A stretch of DNA of 64,000 nt. Source: Ga0077555 sp963761475. Lineage in GTDB: Bacteria; Pseudomonadota; Alphaproteobacteria; Rhizobiales; Hyphomicrobiaceae. A program made the position numbers and the translations under genes. Shown here in pieces: positions 17,915 through 27,446 of the stretch (the stretch's first letter is position 1; each line of letters opens with the position of its first letter). Under the pieces are notes generated by a model. That model was not told the DNA's origin and searched no databases. It saw only the letters and a program-made list of their open reading frames with translations. The DNA lies in the NCBI GenBank assembly GCA_963761475.1, contig CAVXGT010000019.1, forward strand, positions 558,001 to 622,000, given 5' to 3'.

Positions 17915-19365
17915 TCAGCCGACGATGACCTTGCCCGGATTGAGGATGCCTGCTGGATCCATGGCGTGCTTGATGCGGCGCATGAGGTCGATGTCGACCG
18001 GGCTCTTGTAGCGCAGGTTTTCCTCCAGGCGGACGACGCCGATGCCGTGCTCGGCGCTGATGGAACCGCCGAGATCGACGATGATGTCGTGCACGATCTT
18101 GTTGACGTTCTTGTACTCGGCGGCGAACTGCTCGTAGGTCCAGTCTTCCGGGCGAACCGGATTGTAGTGGAGGTTGCCATCGCCGACGTGGCCGAAACAG
18201 CAGAATCGCGACGTCGGGTAGGCCTTGCGCATGGCGCTATCGGCGCGACGGATGAATTCGGTGATGCGGGACAGCGGCACGGACACGTCGTGCGGAATGG
18301 CACCGCCCGCGGCCTGAACGCCGAATGGTATATCCTCGCGCATCTTCCAGAGCTTCTTGGCCTGTTCGCCGGAGGCCGCGAGGACGGCGTCGGCGGCGAT
18401 TGCTTTTTCCACGGCTGCTCCGAGGACATCGGCTAGAGGCTCGGCCAGCGAACCCGGCTCACCCTGCCCGGTGACCTCTGTCAACACGTACCAGGGATGG
18501 ACAACGGGCAGCGGGTCGGTGTGACCGGGTACGCCCGTCAGCAGCAAATCGACGGTCGGGCGGCTGATCAGCTCGAAGGAGGAGACGCTTTCGCCGAGCT
18601 TCTCGCGCATCAGGCCCAGCAACTCGACGGCGGCGTCGGGGCTCGCCACGCCGATCCACGCAGATTGCGATTCGGAGGGCCTGGGAAAGAGCTTCAGGAC
18701 GGCTGCCGTGATGATACCAAGTGTGCCTTCTCCGCCGATGAAAAGCTGCTTGAGGTCGTAGCCGGTGTTGTCCTTGCGCAGGGCCTTGAGGCCGTTCCAG
18801 ATCTGTCCGTCGGCCAGCACAACTTCGAGGCCCAGGATGAGGTTGCGGGTGTTGCCATAGCGGAGCACCTGGATGCCGCCGGCGTTGGTCGAGATGTTGC
18901 CGCCGATCTGGCAGGTGCCCTCGGCGCCGAGGCTCAAGGGAAAGAGGCGATTATGCTCGGCAGCGGCGCGCTGGATCTCCTGCAGAACGACGCCGGCCTC
19001 GACCGTGATGGTGTCGTTCTTGAGGTCGACTTCGCGGATGGCCTTCATGCGGGCGGTGGAGACGATGACCTCGTTCATGCCCTGGCCGGGCTGGCTGCCA
19101 TAGGTGAGGCCGGTGTTGCCGCCCTGGGGCACGATCGCTGTGTTGGTTTCGGCGCAGATGGCAACGATGGCTGACGAGCTCGGCGGCCGTCTTCGGGCCG
19201 CAGGAACAGGGGCGACTTGCCCTGCCAGTTGCCGCGCCAGCTGCGAGCGTAGGGCTCGATGTCGGACGGGTTGTCCAGGTAGCCGCCAGGGCCGGCGACA
19301 GCCTTCAGACGCTCGATGACGCTTGGGGAAACGGGGGGGCGGGGATTGCCGCTGCCATCTGCCAT
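17915..19365 (-). CDS. FAD-binding oxidoreductase (D-2-hydroxyacid dehydrogenase type), frameshifted
   Basis: Vanillyl-alcohol-oxidase-type flavoprotein, about 480 residues if repaired. The N-terminal piece (start 19365, SGNPRPPVSPSVIERLKAV) and the main piece joining at IVAICAETNTAIVPQGGNTGL are in different frames. Two indels, near 19192 and 19170, bracket a TAAELVS stretch in the third frame. Marks: PQGGNTGL and GGNISTNAGG for FAD, GHVGDGNLHYN and EHGIG for the metal-dependent hydroxyacid site. The family includes D-lactate and D-2-hydroxyglutarate dehydrogenases; the substrate cannot be chosen. An enoyl-CoA hydratase lies 64 bases upstream on the same strand, so they may be co-transcribed. 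Confidence 0.88.
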
Positions 19366-19429
19366 GATTTGTTTTCGCTCGATCGTTGTCGGTGAGGGAC
19401 GGCCGCCGTTCGCTACAGGAGTGCGGCGC

Positions 19430-20209
19430 TCACGCTCCACGCCACTGCGGCTTGCGCTTGGTCAGGAATGCGTCGAGGCCTTCACGGAAATCGGCGCTGG
19501 TATAGACCTTGGCGACGAGATCGTGATCGTCGACTCTCGGCTGCGCCTCGCGGATCCGACGCATCAGCTCCTTGGTGGTCGAAAGCGTCAAGGGCGCATA
19601 GCCGGCGATCTGGTGGGCCAGGGCCTTGGCGCGCTCCATCAGAGCGGCGTGATCGTCGAGGACCTCGGTGACGAGGCCGGCGGCGAGGCATTCGTTGGCG
19701 GGCATCAGGCGCGATGTGTAGAGCAGCTCGACGACGCGCGGGGCGCCCATGAGGCCGGTCAACCGTTGCAGGCTGGTTGCCGATAGGCAGTTGCCGAGGG
19801 TGCGGGCGATCGGAAAGCCGTAGCGCATGTCGCTGGTGGCGATGCGGATATCACAGCAGGCGGCAATGGCGGCGCCACCGCCGGTGCAGGCGCCGGAAAT
19901 CGCAGCAATCATCGGGACCGGGCAGCGTTCGATGGCCGACAGGATCTTGTCGACGCGCGCTTCGTAATCGAGGCCGTCCTCGGGTGACTTGAAATCGCGG
20001 AACTGGGCAATGTCGGTGCCGGCTGCAAAGGCCTTGACGCCGGCACCGGTGACGATGAGTGCCCGGATGGTGCCGTCCTGGGCCTCGCCCTCGCACAGCT
20101 CGGCGAGCCGGGCGTACATCGCGAAGGTCAGGGCGTTGTATTTCTCTGGCCGGTTGAGGGTGATGGTCATGACGGGACCATCCCGCTCGACCAGAATCTC
20201 GTCGCTCAT
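19430..20209 (-). CDS. Enoyl-CoA hydratase/isomerase family protein
   Basis: 259 residues from the ATG at 20209, which has a GAGG ribosome site. Crotonase marks: VMTITLNRPEKYNALTF near the start, the oxyanion-hole segment VKAFAAGTDIAQF, and ISGACTGGGAAIAACCDIRIA. The active-site glutamate of classical hydratases (the GGG-containing helix and the later LEL segment) is not obvious: the second position reads RVVELLYTSRLMPA, which retains a Glu. It may be a hydratase, an isomerase or another crotonase. It is followed by the FAD oxidoreductase on the same strand. Confidence 0.88.
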   Translation of the reverse strand: MSDEILVERDGPVMTITLNRPEKYNALTFAMYARLAELCEGEAQDGTIRALIVTGAGVKAFAAGTDIAQFRDFKSPEDGLDYEARVDKILSAIERCPVPMIAAISGACTGGGAAIAACCDIRIATSDMRYGFPIARTLGNCLSATSLQRLTGLMGAPRVVELLYTSRLMPANECLAAGLVTEVLDDHAALMERAKALAHQIAGYAPLTLSTTKELMRRIREAQPRVDDHDLVAKVYTSADFREGLDAFLTKRKPQWRGA

Positions 20210-20416
20210 GTGGTTGCCTCGTGTTGGCGCCCGCTCGGGGCCTAGGGGGAATTCAGCAGGGGCGGGGGGCAAGTGCAAGTCCGAAGCGGTTGCGGGGTGG
20301 CGCGACGACCGTTGGCGCGCAGCTCAGGGGGCATCGACGGGGCCAACGGGGGATCATTGATGCCGATCAATTGGCGGGCTTGCGCTGGGTCCGTAAGAGG
20401 CTGCTAGCATGGCATC

Positions 20417-21223
20417 ATGGTAAGCGAGCAGCGGCCGAAAGGGGCACAGGCCGGTCCCAAAATTGGAGGGTTGCACGTCAAGGCGGTGTCGCCTGGCGAT
20501 CTTTTTGCCGCGCTTTCGGCGGGCTGGCGGGATTTTCTGGCAGCGCCTTTTGTCAGCGTCGCAATCGCGGCCGTCTATACGATCGGGGGTTGGCTGATCG
20601 CTGCCTGCCTGCTGGTGGTGAACCTGCCCTACCTGATTTATCCCGTCGCCATGGGGTTTGCGCTCATCGCCCCGTTCGTCGCGGTCGCCTTCTATGCCGT
20701 GAGCCACCGGCTGCAGCAGGGCGAGCAACCACGGCTCGGGGAGGTGTGGACCTCCGTCAGGGGCGCCGCGCGGCGGGATGTGCGCTGGATGGCGTTGATC
20801 ACGGCGTTTGCGTTCTTCATCTGGATGGACCTCGCCGCGATGCTGACGCTGACCTTCTTCGGCGCCGAGGCCCTCAACCTGCGCAATCTCGTGAGCTTGA
20901 TCCTGTCGACCAGCGAAGGCTTCACGTTTCTGATCGCAGGCCATGTCTTGGGCGCGGTGATCGCCTTTCTGGTGTTCTCGATCTCGGTGGTATCGTTCCC
21001 GATCCTCTACGATAGGGATCTGGACTTGATGACAGCAATCATCACAAGCCTGCGTCTGGTGGCGACCAGCCCGATGACCATGGCAGTGTGGTGCGCCATC
21101 ATCGCGGTGTCGGTGGTGGGAGCCGTGTGTACGGGGCTGGTGTTGTTACCGGTGGTGCTGCCTGTCCTCGGCTATGCAACGTGGCACCTCTACCAGAAGG
21201 CGGTTGTGGGGGCGTCGGGATAG
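20417..21223 (+). CDS. DUF2189 integral membrane protein
   Basis: 268 residues with six membrane helices. Marks of the DUF2189 family are the N-terminal soluble part SPGDLFAALSAGWRDFLAAP, then VSVAIAAVYTIGGWLI, and the late FPILYDRDLDLMTAIITSLRLVATSP loop followed by WCAIIAVSVVGA. It sits in the inner membrane. Function is unknown; the family is common in Alphaproteobacteria and often stands near respiratory genes, which are not seen here. It is a single gene on its strand. Confidence 0.88.
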   Translation: MVSEQRPKGAQAGPKIGGLHVKAVSPGDLFAALSAGWRDFLAAPFVSVAIAAVYTIGGWLIAACLLVVNLPYLIYPVAMGFALIAPFVAVAFYAVSHRLQQGEQPRLGEVWTSVRGAARRDVRWMALITAFAFFIWMDLAAMLTLTFFGAEALNLRNLVSLILSTSEGFTFLIAGHVLGAVIAFLVFSISVVSFPILYDRDLDLMTAIITSLRLVATSPMTMAVWCAIIAVSVVGAVCTGLVLLPVVLPVLGYATWHLYQKAVVGASG

Positions 21224-21288
21224 GGCCTGAGGCCAGCCGCTGCGACTGGTGCGTGCCTGGCTTGGAGCCCGGACGAAGTGGGGTGCTG

Positions 21289-21654
21289 TCAGGGCTGGCG
21301 GTTCGGCGGAGTGCCGGGGCCGGGCAATGGGCTCGATTGCGATGAATCTCGGATCTCGGCCGTGCTGTTGTCTTCAGCGCATCTCCATGCCGTGGGCTGG
21401 CAGGCGATACCGGGCGTCGAGCAACTGGCCTCTTCTGAACTGGTGCGCCGGCAGATCGCGCAATCGTTCGAAAGTGCGTGGCAATCGGGATGGCGGGTGA
21501 GGATATCGGCCTGCGAGCCCGGTTCGGGTGTGGTAGGCGATTTGGGTGTTGGCAGCGCTGGCACCGACAACGGCGTGTCAGCCGCCAGGGCGCCTCCGGT
21601 GGCGAGCGCCACCAGCAGGGCCGTGGCGGCAAGGCCTGCTGCGATCGATGCCAT
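21289..21654 (-). CDS. Small Cys-rich exported protein coupled to GST
   Basis: 121 residues. A signal peptide (SIAAGLAATALLVALATGGALAA) precedes a Pro-rich linker, then a cysteine cluster CHALSNDCAICRR...SCSTPGIAC...WRC with six Cys in about 36 residues, then a Pro/Ser tail. The pattern suggests a small disulfide-bonded periplasmic protein. Its ATG lies 8 bases after the stop of the GST gene on the same strand, so translation is probably coupled. Family not recognised. Confidence 0.6.
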   Translation of the reverse strand: MASIAAGLAATALLVALATGGALAADTPLSVPALPTPKSPTTPEPGSQADILTRHPDCHALSNDCAICRRTSSEEASCSTPGIACQPTAWRCAEDNSTAEIRDSSQSSPLPGPGTPPNRQP

Positions 21655-21662
21655 CGTTCAAC

Positions 21663-22301
21663 TCATGCCTGCGGACTTGCGGCGAGTTCGGCGTCCTTCG
21701 CCTCGGCGCGCTTGGAGGCTGGCCGGTTTGCCAGGCGGGCTGCGTAGGCCTTGAATTCCGGGCGCTCTGGCAGCAGGCCGAACTGCATCGTCCAGCGAAT
21801 GGCCGAGCCCAGGTAGACGTCGAGGGCGGTGAACTTCTCACCCAGGAACCAGGTCGTGGGTTTGGCGACGGCTGCTGCGAGCGTGTTGATGGTGGTTTCG
21901 AGATCACCGTAGGGAATGGTGCTTTGCCGGCCCGGTTCTCGGCCGAGCGCCTTGTCGATCAGCGCCGGCTCCAGGCAGTTGCCCTGGAAGAACATCCAGC
22001 GCAGGTAGGGGCCCCGCAAGGGATCGCCGATCGGTGGGGCGAGGTCCGCTGCGGGGAAGGCATCAGCGAGATACATGCAGATGGCACCGACTTCGGTGAT
22101 CAGGGCGCCATCGTGGATGAGGGCCGGCACCTTGCCCATGGGATTGATGGCGAGATAGGCGGGGGTTCGGGTCTCGCCCTTCTTGAGGTCCAGCACCTTC
22201 AGCGTGTAGGGCTGGCCCACTTCCTCCAGCATGAAGAGGGCGGTCGAGGAACGGCTCGGGGCGGCATGATAGAGGGTGAGGCCTGCTGCGGCGTCGGTCA
22301 T
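21663..22301 (-). CDS. Glutathione S-transferase family protein
   Basis: 212 residues from the ATG at 22301, which has AGGAG nine bases upstream. The thioredoxin-like domain has LTLYHAAPSRSSTALFMLEEVG, NPMGKVPALIHDG (cis-Pro) and ITEVGAICMYLAD (Glu/Thr glutathione-binding segment). The helical C-domain has FTALDVYLGSAIRW (N-capping TALD box). The SRSS serine near residue 18 is the likely catalytic residue, as in beta/theta-like bacterial GSTs. Substrate unknown. Confidence 0.92.
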   Translation of the reverse strand: MTDAAAGLTLYHAAPSRSSTALFMLEEVGQPYTLKVLDLKKGETRTPAYLAINPMGKVPALIHDGALITEVGAICMYLADAFPAADLAPPIGDPLRGPYLRWMFFQGNCLEPALIDKALGREPGRQSTIPYGDLETTINTLAAAVAKPTTWFLGEKFTALDVYLGSAIRWTMQFGLLPERPEFKAYAARLANRPASKRAEAKDAELAASPQA

Positions 22302-22366
22302 GGTCGGCATCTCCTGGTCGCCCATGTCGAGCGGGCGCGTCTGGCGTGGGGTTGCAGCAAGGCCGA

Positions 22367-23323
22367 TTAGTAGCCGCGCCGGCGATCGACCACATTCCTC
22401 AATCCGTTGCCGGCTTCGTAGCTGCGAATCTGGGCCGCAATATCGTCGGAGATTGCCTCGGGGTCGCTATCGGCGGCGTTGTGGGGCGTTACCGTCACTT
22501 TGGGGTGGCTCCAGAACGTGCTCGAGGGCGGCAACGGCTCCTCGTTGAAGACGTCGAGGGTGGCGGCGCCAAGTGTGCCGTCGTCCAGGCAGGAGAGGAT
22601 GTCGGCTTCGACCTGGAGGCCGCCGCGGCCGGCGTTGATCAGGACTGGCGCGCCCAGCCTGCCATCGCGAGCCAGGGACGAGAAGAGCTTGCGGTTCAAG
22701 ATGCCCTTGGTGCCGGGGGTGAGCGGCAACAGGCAAACCAGGATGTCGGTGCGGGCGAGGAAGGCCGGCAATTCACTTTCGCCGGCGAAAGAGCGCACGC
22801 CGGCGACCTGCTTGGGCGTGCGGCTCCAGCCGGCGACGTCGAAGCCGATGCGAGCAAGCACCTCGGCTGCGTCCTGGCCAAGCTCGCCGAAGCCCAGAAT
22901 GCCGACGCGGATGGCGGAGGCCGGCCATTGCTCCTTGGCGGCCCAGGTGGCCTGCTGTTGGGCCTCGTCAAGCATACGCTGGCGGCGGTGGTGCATCAGG
23001 CAATGCAGCACCACATACTCCGTCATGCGTGACGTCAGGTCCTGGTTGACGATGCGAACGATGGGGATTTCGGGGAGGGCAGGGTCTTTGAGCAGCGCAT
23101 CGACGCCAGCGCCCAGATTAAAGATCACCTCGAGGCCCCGACAGCGCGCGAGGAAGCCGGGCGTGGGTTTCCATACGGCAGCGTAGCGATAGCCTTCGAC
23201 GGAGGCCGATATTTCATCGGCGATCACGACCCTGTGATCCGGCAACCGTTCGGCAAAGCGGCGCAACCAGGGGGCCGGCCCCCAGTTCTCGCCCGCACCG
23301 TTGACGACCAGCAGCAGGGACAT
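22367..23323 (-). CDS. D-isomer-specific 2-hydroxyacid dehydrogenase (GhrA-like)
   Basis: 318 residues, the size of E. coli GhrA (glyoxylate/hydroxypyruvate reductase A). The NAD(P)-binding site is GILGFGELGQDAAEVLA; the catalytic triad appears as Arg in INAGRGGLQ, Glu in DVFNEEPLP and His in TPHNAA. The N-terminal substrate half contains FNLGAGVDALL and RMTEYVVLHCLMHHRR, both typical of GhrA. Predicted reaction: NAD(P)H reduction of glyoxylate or hydroxypyruvate in the cytoplasm. It stands between the GST gene and the yej operon on the same strand. Confidence 0.9.
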   Translation of the reverse strand: MSLLLVVNGAGENWGPAPWLRRFAERLPDHRVVIADEISASVEGYRYAAVWKPTPGFLARCRGLEVIFNLGAGVDALLKDPALPEIPIVRIVNQDLTSRMTEYVVLHCLMHHRRQRMLDEAQQQATWAAKEQWPASAIRVGILGFGELGQDAAEVLARIGFDVAGWSRTPKQVAGVRSFAGESELPAFLARTDILVCLLPLTPGTKGILNRKLFSSLARDGRLGAPVLINAGRGGLQVEADILSCLDDGTLGAATLDVFNEEPLPPSSTFWSHPKVTVTPHNAADSDPEAISDDIAAQIRSYEAGNGLRNVVDRRRGY

Positions 23324-23391
23324 CGGTCTCTCCGTATCAAGTGTCGCCGAGGCCTCCAGTCGGAGGACTGGCGAAAGTGTGGCGTTTGGCT

Positions 23392-25036
23392 TCAGGTGGC
23401 GGTGACGCCGTCGTCCCTGACCTCGAGATTGAGGGCGGCGGCCAGCAAGGCCTGCGTGTAGGCCTCGCGAGGGCGCTCGAAGACCTGGCGCGAGGGACCT
23501 TCCTCGACGACCTTGCCGTCCTTCATCACCAGCACATGATTGGACAGGGCGCGGACCACGCGCAGGTCGTGGCTGATGAACATGTAGGCGAGGTCGCGCT
23601 TGTCCTGCAGCTCGCGCAGGAGGTCGACGATCTGGGCCTGGACGCTCATGTCGAGCGCGCTGGTTGGCTCGTCAAGCATGATGAACTTGGGCTCGAGTAC
23701 CATGGCGCGGGCGATGGCGATGCGCTGGCGCTGTCCGCCTGAGAACTCGTGAGGATAGCGGTCCTGGGTGGCGGGATCGAGGCCGACCTCGGTGAGAGCC
23801 TCGCTGACGCGGGCGCGGCGGGCCTGGTAGTCCATGTCGGGGGCCAGGATGGTGAGGCCTTCCTCGATGATCTGGCCGATCGAGAGGCGCGGGGAGAGGG
23901 AGCCGTAGGGGTCCTGAAAGACGATCTGCATCTTGCGTCGCAACGGACGCATGGCGCGCTGAATTGTAATCGTCGATGCGCTGGCCCATGAAGACGATCG
24001 GACCTTGCGAGGAGATCAAGCGGAGGATGCCGAGGCCGAGGGTGGTCTTGCCGGAGCCGGATTCGCCGACGATGCCGATCGTTTCGCGGGCGCGGACCTT
24101 AAGCGTGACGCCGTCGACGGCCTTGATGTGGCCGACCGTGTGCTTGAAGAAGCCGCGCTTGATCGGGAACCAGACCTTGAGGTTGTCGGTCTCGACAATC
24201 ACAGGGCCGGAGGGATTGTCGGTCGGGGGATCGCCCTTGGGCTCGGCTGCGAGGAGGTGGCGGGTGTAGGGATCGCGAGGATCGGCAAAGATGCGCCCGA
24301 CGTGGCCTTCCTCGACGATGCGGCCCTTCTGCATGACATAGACGCGATTCGCCATCTTGCGGACGATGCCGAGGTCGTGGGTGATCAGCAGCATGGCCAT
24401 GCCGAGCTCGGCCTGCAACTTGCGCAACAGGGCCAGGATTTGCGCCTGGATGGTGACGTCGAGGGCCGTGGTCGGCTCGTCGGCAATCAGCAAGTCGGGC
24501 TCGTTGGCGAGCGCCATGGCGATCATCACGCGCTGGCGCTGGCCGCCCGAGAGTTGGTGGGGATAGGAATCGAGGCGCTCCTCGGGATTGCGGATGCCGA
24601 CCAGGTGCAGCAGCTCGAGGGTGCGTGCCTTGGCGGCGTTGGGCAGCATGCCCCGGTGCTCGCGCAGCACCTCGCCCACCTGCCGCTCGATGGTCTGGAG
24701 CGGATTGAGCGAGGTCATCGGCTCCTGGAAGATGATGGAGATGCGATTTCCCCGGACCTCGCGCATCTGGTTTTCTCTGATGGTGAGGAGGTCGCGGCCC
24801 TCGAAAAAGATCTCGCCGGAGGGATGGAAGGCTGCGGGATAGGGCAGCAGGCGTGTGATGGAGAGCGCGGATACGGATTTGCCCGATCCGGACTCGCCGA
24901 CGAGTGCCACAGTCTCGCCCTTCTGGATCGTGAAGGAGACGTGATCGACGGCGCGCGTCACCGTGTTGCCGGAGCGGAAGTCGACCGAGAGATCGCGCAC
25001 CGACAGAAGCGTTTCGTTGGCTGGGCGTCGGCTCAT
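23392..25036 (-). CDS. yejF: Peptide ABC transporter ATPase YejF (dual), frameshifted
   Basis: About 547 residues with two ATPase halves. Half one has Walker A GESGSGKSVSALS, signature LSGGQRQRVMIAMAL and Walker B LLIADEPTTALD. Half two has GESGSGKTTLGLG, FSGGQRQRIAIARAM and FIMLDEPTSALD. The frame breaks once near 23958, between QRIDDYNS and RAMRPLRRKMQIVFQ; both sides read perfectly as YejF. It energises the YejABEF importer, known in enterobacteria for microcin C and peptide uptake and in rhizobia and Brucella for antimicrobial-peptide resistance. Its ATG at 25036 overlaps the yejE stop by four bases. Confidence 0.92.
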
Positions 25037-26238
25037 CGGAAAATCTTCCTCGGGTCGAAGGCGTCGCGGACGGCCTCGCCGATGAAGATCAGCAGCGCCA
25101 GCAGCAGAGCGATCGAGAAAAATGCGGAGAGCGCCAGCCATGGCGCCTGCAGGTTGGCCTTGCCTTGCAGCAGGAGCTCGCCGAGGGATGGCTCGCCGGG
25201 GGGCAGACCCAGTCCTAAGAAGTCCAGTGCGGTCAATGCCGTCACCGAGCTCGACATGGCGAAGGGGAGGAATGTCAGCGTCGCCACCATGGCGTTCGGC
25301 AGCAGGTGCTTGAACATGATGCGGACGTTGGAAAGGCCGAGCGCGCGCGCGGCCTTGATGTACTCGAAGTTGCGCCCGCGCAGGAACTCGGCGCGCACGA
25401 CACCGACGAGGCTCACCCAGTGAAACAGCAGGAGGATGGCGAGCAGGGTCCAGAAGCCCGGTACCAGCACCTTGGAGATGATCAGCAGCACATAGAGCGA
25501 TGGAATGGCGTTCCAGATCTCGATGAAGCGCTGGAAGATGAGATCGGTGATGCCGCCGAAATAGCCCTGCACGGCGCCGGCTGTTATGCCGATCAGGGAC
25601 GAGAACAGCGTCAGCAGCAGGCCAAAGACGATCGACAGGCGAAAGCCGTAGATGATGCGGGCGACGACGTCGCGGCCCTGGTCGTCGGTGCCGAGCCAGT
25701 TGCGGTTGCCGAGCGCCTTGAAGCGGGCCATCTGGTCGGGCGGGGCCTCGCATAGCTCGGCGGAGGTGAGCCAGGGAGGGGGCGCCGGAAAGCCCAGGCA
25801 GCGCCCGTCGGCTCCCTTGACGCGGGGGTAATCCTTGTTGATCGAGGAGTAAGAATAGCGCACCGGTGGCCACAGCATCCAGCCGTTCTGGTTGATCTCC
25901 TCGAGGATGACGGGGTCCTTGTAGTCGGTGACGGCGAGGAAGCCGCCGAATTTCGATTCTGGATAGTTGACCAGGATCGGAAACAGCGTCTCGCCCTTGT
26001 AGCGCAGCACGATCGGCTTATCGTTGGCGATGATCTCGGCAACGAAGGTGAAGGCGAAAAGCGCCAGGAACAGCCACAGGCTCCAGTAGCCGCGGCGGTT
26101 GGCCCTGAAATTCTCCCAGCGGCGCCGATTGATCGGCGAGATGCGCCACTCGCGGCCAAATAGACGGCGGGCTTTAGGCTTGTCCTCGGGCCGTTGCAAG
26201 GCCGGGCGCTCGAGGGTGGTGTCGGGCGTGTCGTCCAC
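25033..26238 (-). CDS. yejE: Peptide ABC transporter permease YejE
   Basis: 401 residues with six predicted membrane helices: one near residues 50-68 and five in the C-terminal half. It begins with a polar N-terminus and RLFGREWRISPINRRRWENFRANRRGYWSLWLF, typical of YejE. The permease coupling motif reads EFLRGRNFEYIKAARALGLSNVRIMFKHLLPNA. E. coli YejE is 341 residues; the extra length is in the N-terminus and the periplasmic loop after the first helix. It pairs with YejB to form the channel. Two bases separate it from yejB. Confidence 0.95.
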   Translation of the reverse strand: MDDTPDTTLERPALQRPEDKPKARRLFGREWRISPINRRRWENFRANRRGYWSLWLFLALFAFTFVAEIIANDKPIVLRYKGETLFPILVNYPESKFGGFLAVTDYKDPVILEEINQNGWMLWPPVRYSYSSINKDYPRVKGADGRCLGFPAPPPWLTSAELCEAPPDQMARFKALGNRNWLGTDDQGRDVVARIIYGFRLSIVFGLLLTLFSSLIGITAGAVQGYFGGITDLIFQRFIEIWNAIPSLYVLLIISKVLVPGFWTLLAILLLFHWVSLVGVVRAEFLRGRNFEYIKAARALGLSNVRIMFKHLLPNAMVATLTFLPFAMSSSVTALTALDFLGLGLPPGEPSLGELLLQGKANLQAPWLALSAFFSIALLLALLIFIGEAVRDAFDPRKIFR

Positions 26239-26239
26239 C

Positions 26240-27349
26240 TCACACCTCCCGGGTCTCGAAGTCGATGCGGGGATCGACCAGCGTGTAGATGAAGTCCGAC
26301 ACGATGTGCAGCACGGTTCCGATCATGGCGTAGATGTAGACGGTGGCGAAGACGACGGGGTAGTCGCGGTTGATGATCGATTCAAAGCCGAGCAAGCCAA
26401 GGCCGTCGAGGGAGAAGATCTGCTCGATGAGGAGGCTGCCGGTGAGAAAGGCGCTGACGAAGGCGCTCGGGAAGCCGGCGATGATCAGCAGCATGGCATT
26501 ACGGAAGACGTGGCCATAGAGGACGCGGGTTTCCGAGATGCCTTTCGAGCGGGCTGTGGTCACGTACTGCTTCTTGATCTCGTCGAGAAAGGAGTTCTTG
26601 GTGAGCAGGGCCATGGTGGTGAACGAGCCGACCGCCATCGCGATCAGCGGAAGGGTCAAGTGCCAGAAATAGTCGGTAATCCTGCCGAACGTCGAGAGTT
26701 CGGCCCAGTTGTCGGAGTGGAGGCCGCGCAGAGGGAACCACTGAAAAAACGATCCGCCGGCGAACAGCACGATCAGCAGCACGGCGAAGAGGAAACCCGG
26801 AATGGCGTAGCCGACGACGAGGGCGCCGGAGGTCCATACGTCGAAGGGGCTGCCGTCGTGCACAGCCTTGCGGATGCCGAGGGGGATCGAGATCAGGTAG
26901 GTGGCGAGCAACATCCAGATGCCGAGCGAGATCGAGACCGGCATCTTCTCCTTTATCAATTCGATGACCGAGATGTCGCGGTAGTAGCTGCGGCCGAAAT
27001 CGAAGCGGGCGAAATCCCACACCAGCTTGGCGTAGCGCTCGTACCAGGGCTTGTCGAAGCCGAACTGCTTCTTCAGGTCCTCGATGAACTTGGGATCGAG
27101 GCCCTGGGAGCCCCGATACTTCGAGCCGACGCCTTCCGAGCCCGCGGTGGTCGGACGGGCGCTGGCGCCATCGCCGCCCGAGCCGCCGCCGAAGCGGGCG
27201 GTGGCGCCGGCATCGGTGCCGGTGAGCTGCGCCATGATGCGTTCGACCGGTCCGCCGGGGGCGAACTGGGCCAGGATGAAGGTGATCGTGAGCACGCCGA
27301 TCAGCGTCGGGATGACGAGCAGCAGGCGCTTGATGAGGTAGGCGACCAT
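26240..27349 (-). CDS. yejB: Peptide ABC transporter permease YejB
   Basis: 369 residues, six membrane helices. The N-terminus VAYLIKRLLLVIPTLIGVLTITFILAQFAPGGPVE is standard for DppB/OppB-type permeases, and the EAA coupling loop reads EIKKQYVTTARSKGISETRVLYGHVFRNA. A Gly/Ala/Ser-rich insert (about residues 45-70, GGGSGGDGASARP) in the first periplasmic loop is a feature of YejB proteins. It sits in the inner membrane between the solute-binding genes and yejE. Confidence 0.95.
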   Translation of the reverse strand: MVAYLIKRLLLVIPTLIGVLTITFILAQFAPGGPVERIMAQLTGTDAGATARFGGGSGGDGASARPTTAGSEGVGSKYRGSQGLDPKFIEDLKKQFGFDKPWYERYAKLVWDFARFDFGRSYYRDISVIELIKEKMPVSISLGIWMLLATYLISIPLGIRKAVHDGSPFDVWTSGALVVGYAIPGFLFAVLLIVLFAGGSFFQWFPLRGLHSDNWAELSTFGRITDYFWHLTLPLIAMAVGSFTTMALLTKNSFLDEIKKQYVTTARSKGISETRVLYGHVFRNAMLLIIAGFPSAFVSAFLTGSLLIEQIFSLDGLGLLGFESIINRDYPVVFATVYIYAMIGTVLHIVSDFIYTLVDPRIDFETREV

Positions 27350-27446
27350 GTCGGATTAGGTGTCCTGGTACAGCTCTACGGTTGGCGATGGCCGCTTAAG
27401 GGCGGCTGCTTGATCGTTGTCTTGGCACCCTGACGAAGCTGCCGGA

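Noticed and set aside
24005..25423. A 472-codon plus-strand open frame opposite yejF.
   Set aside because: Antisense of a clear ABC ATPase; composition is biased and no motif is present.
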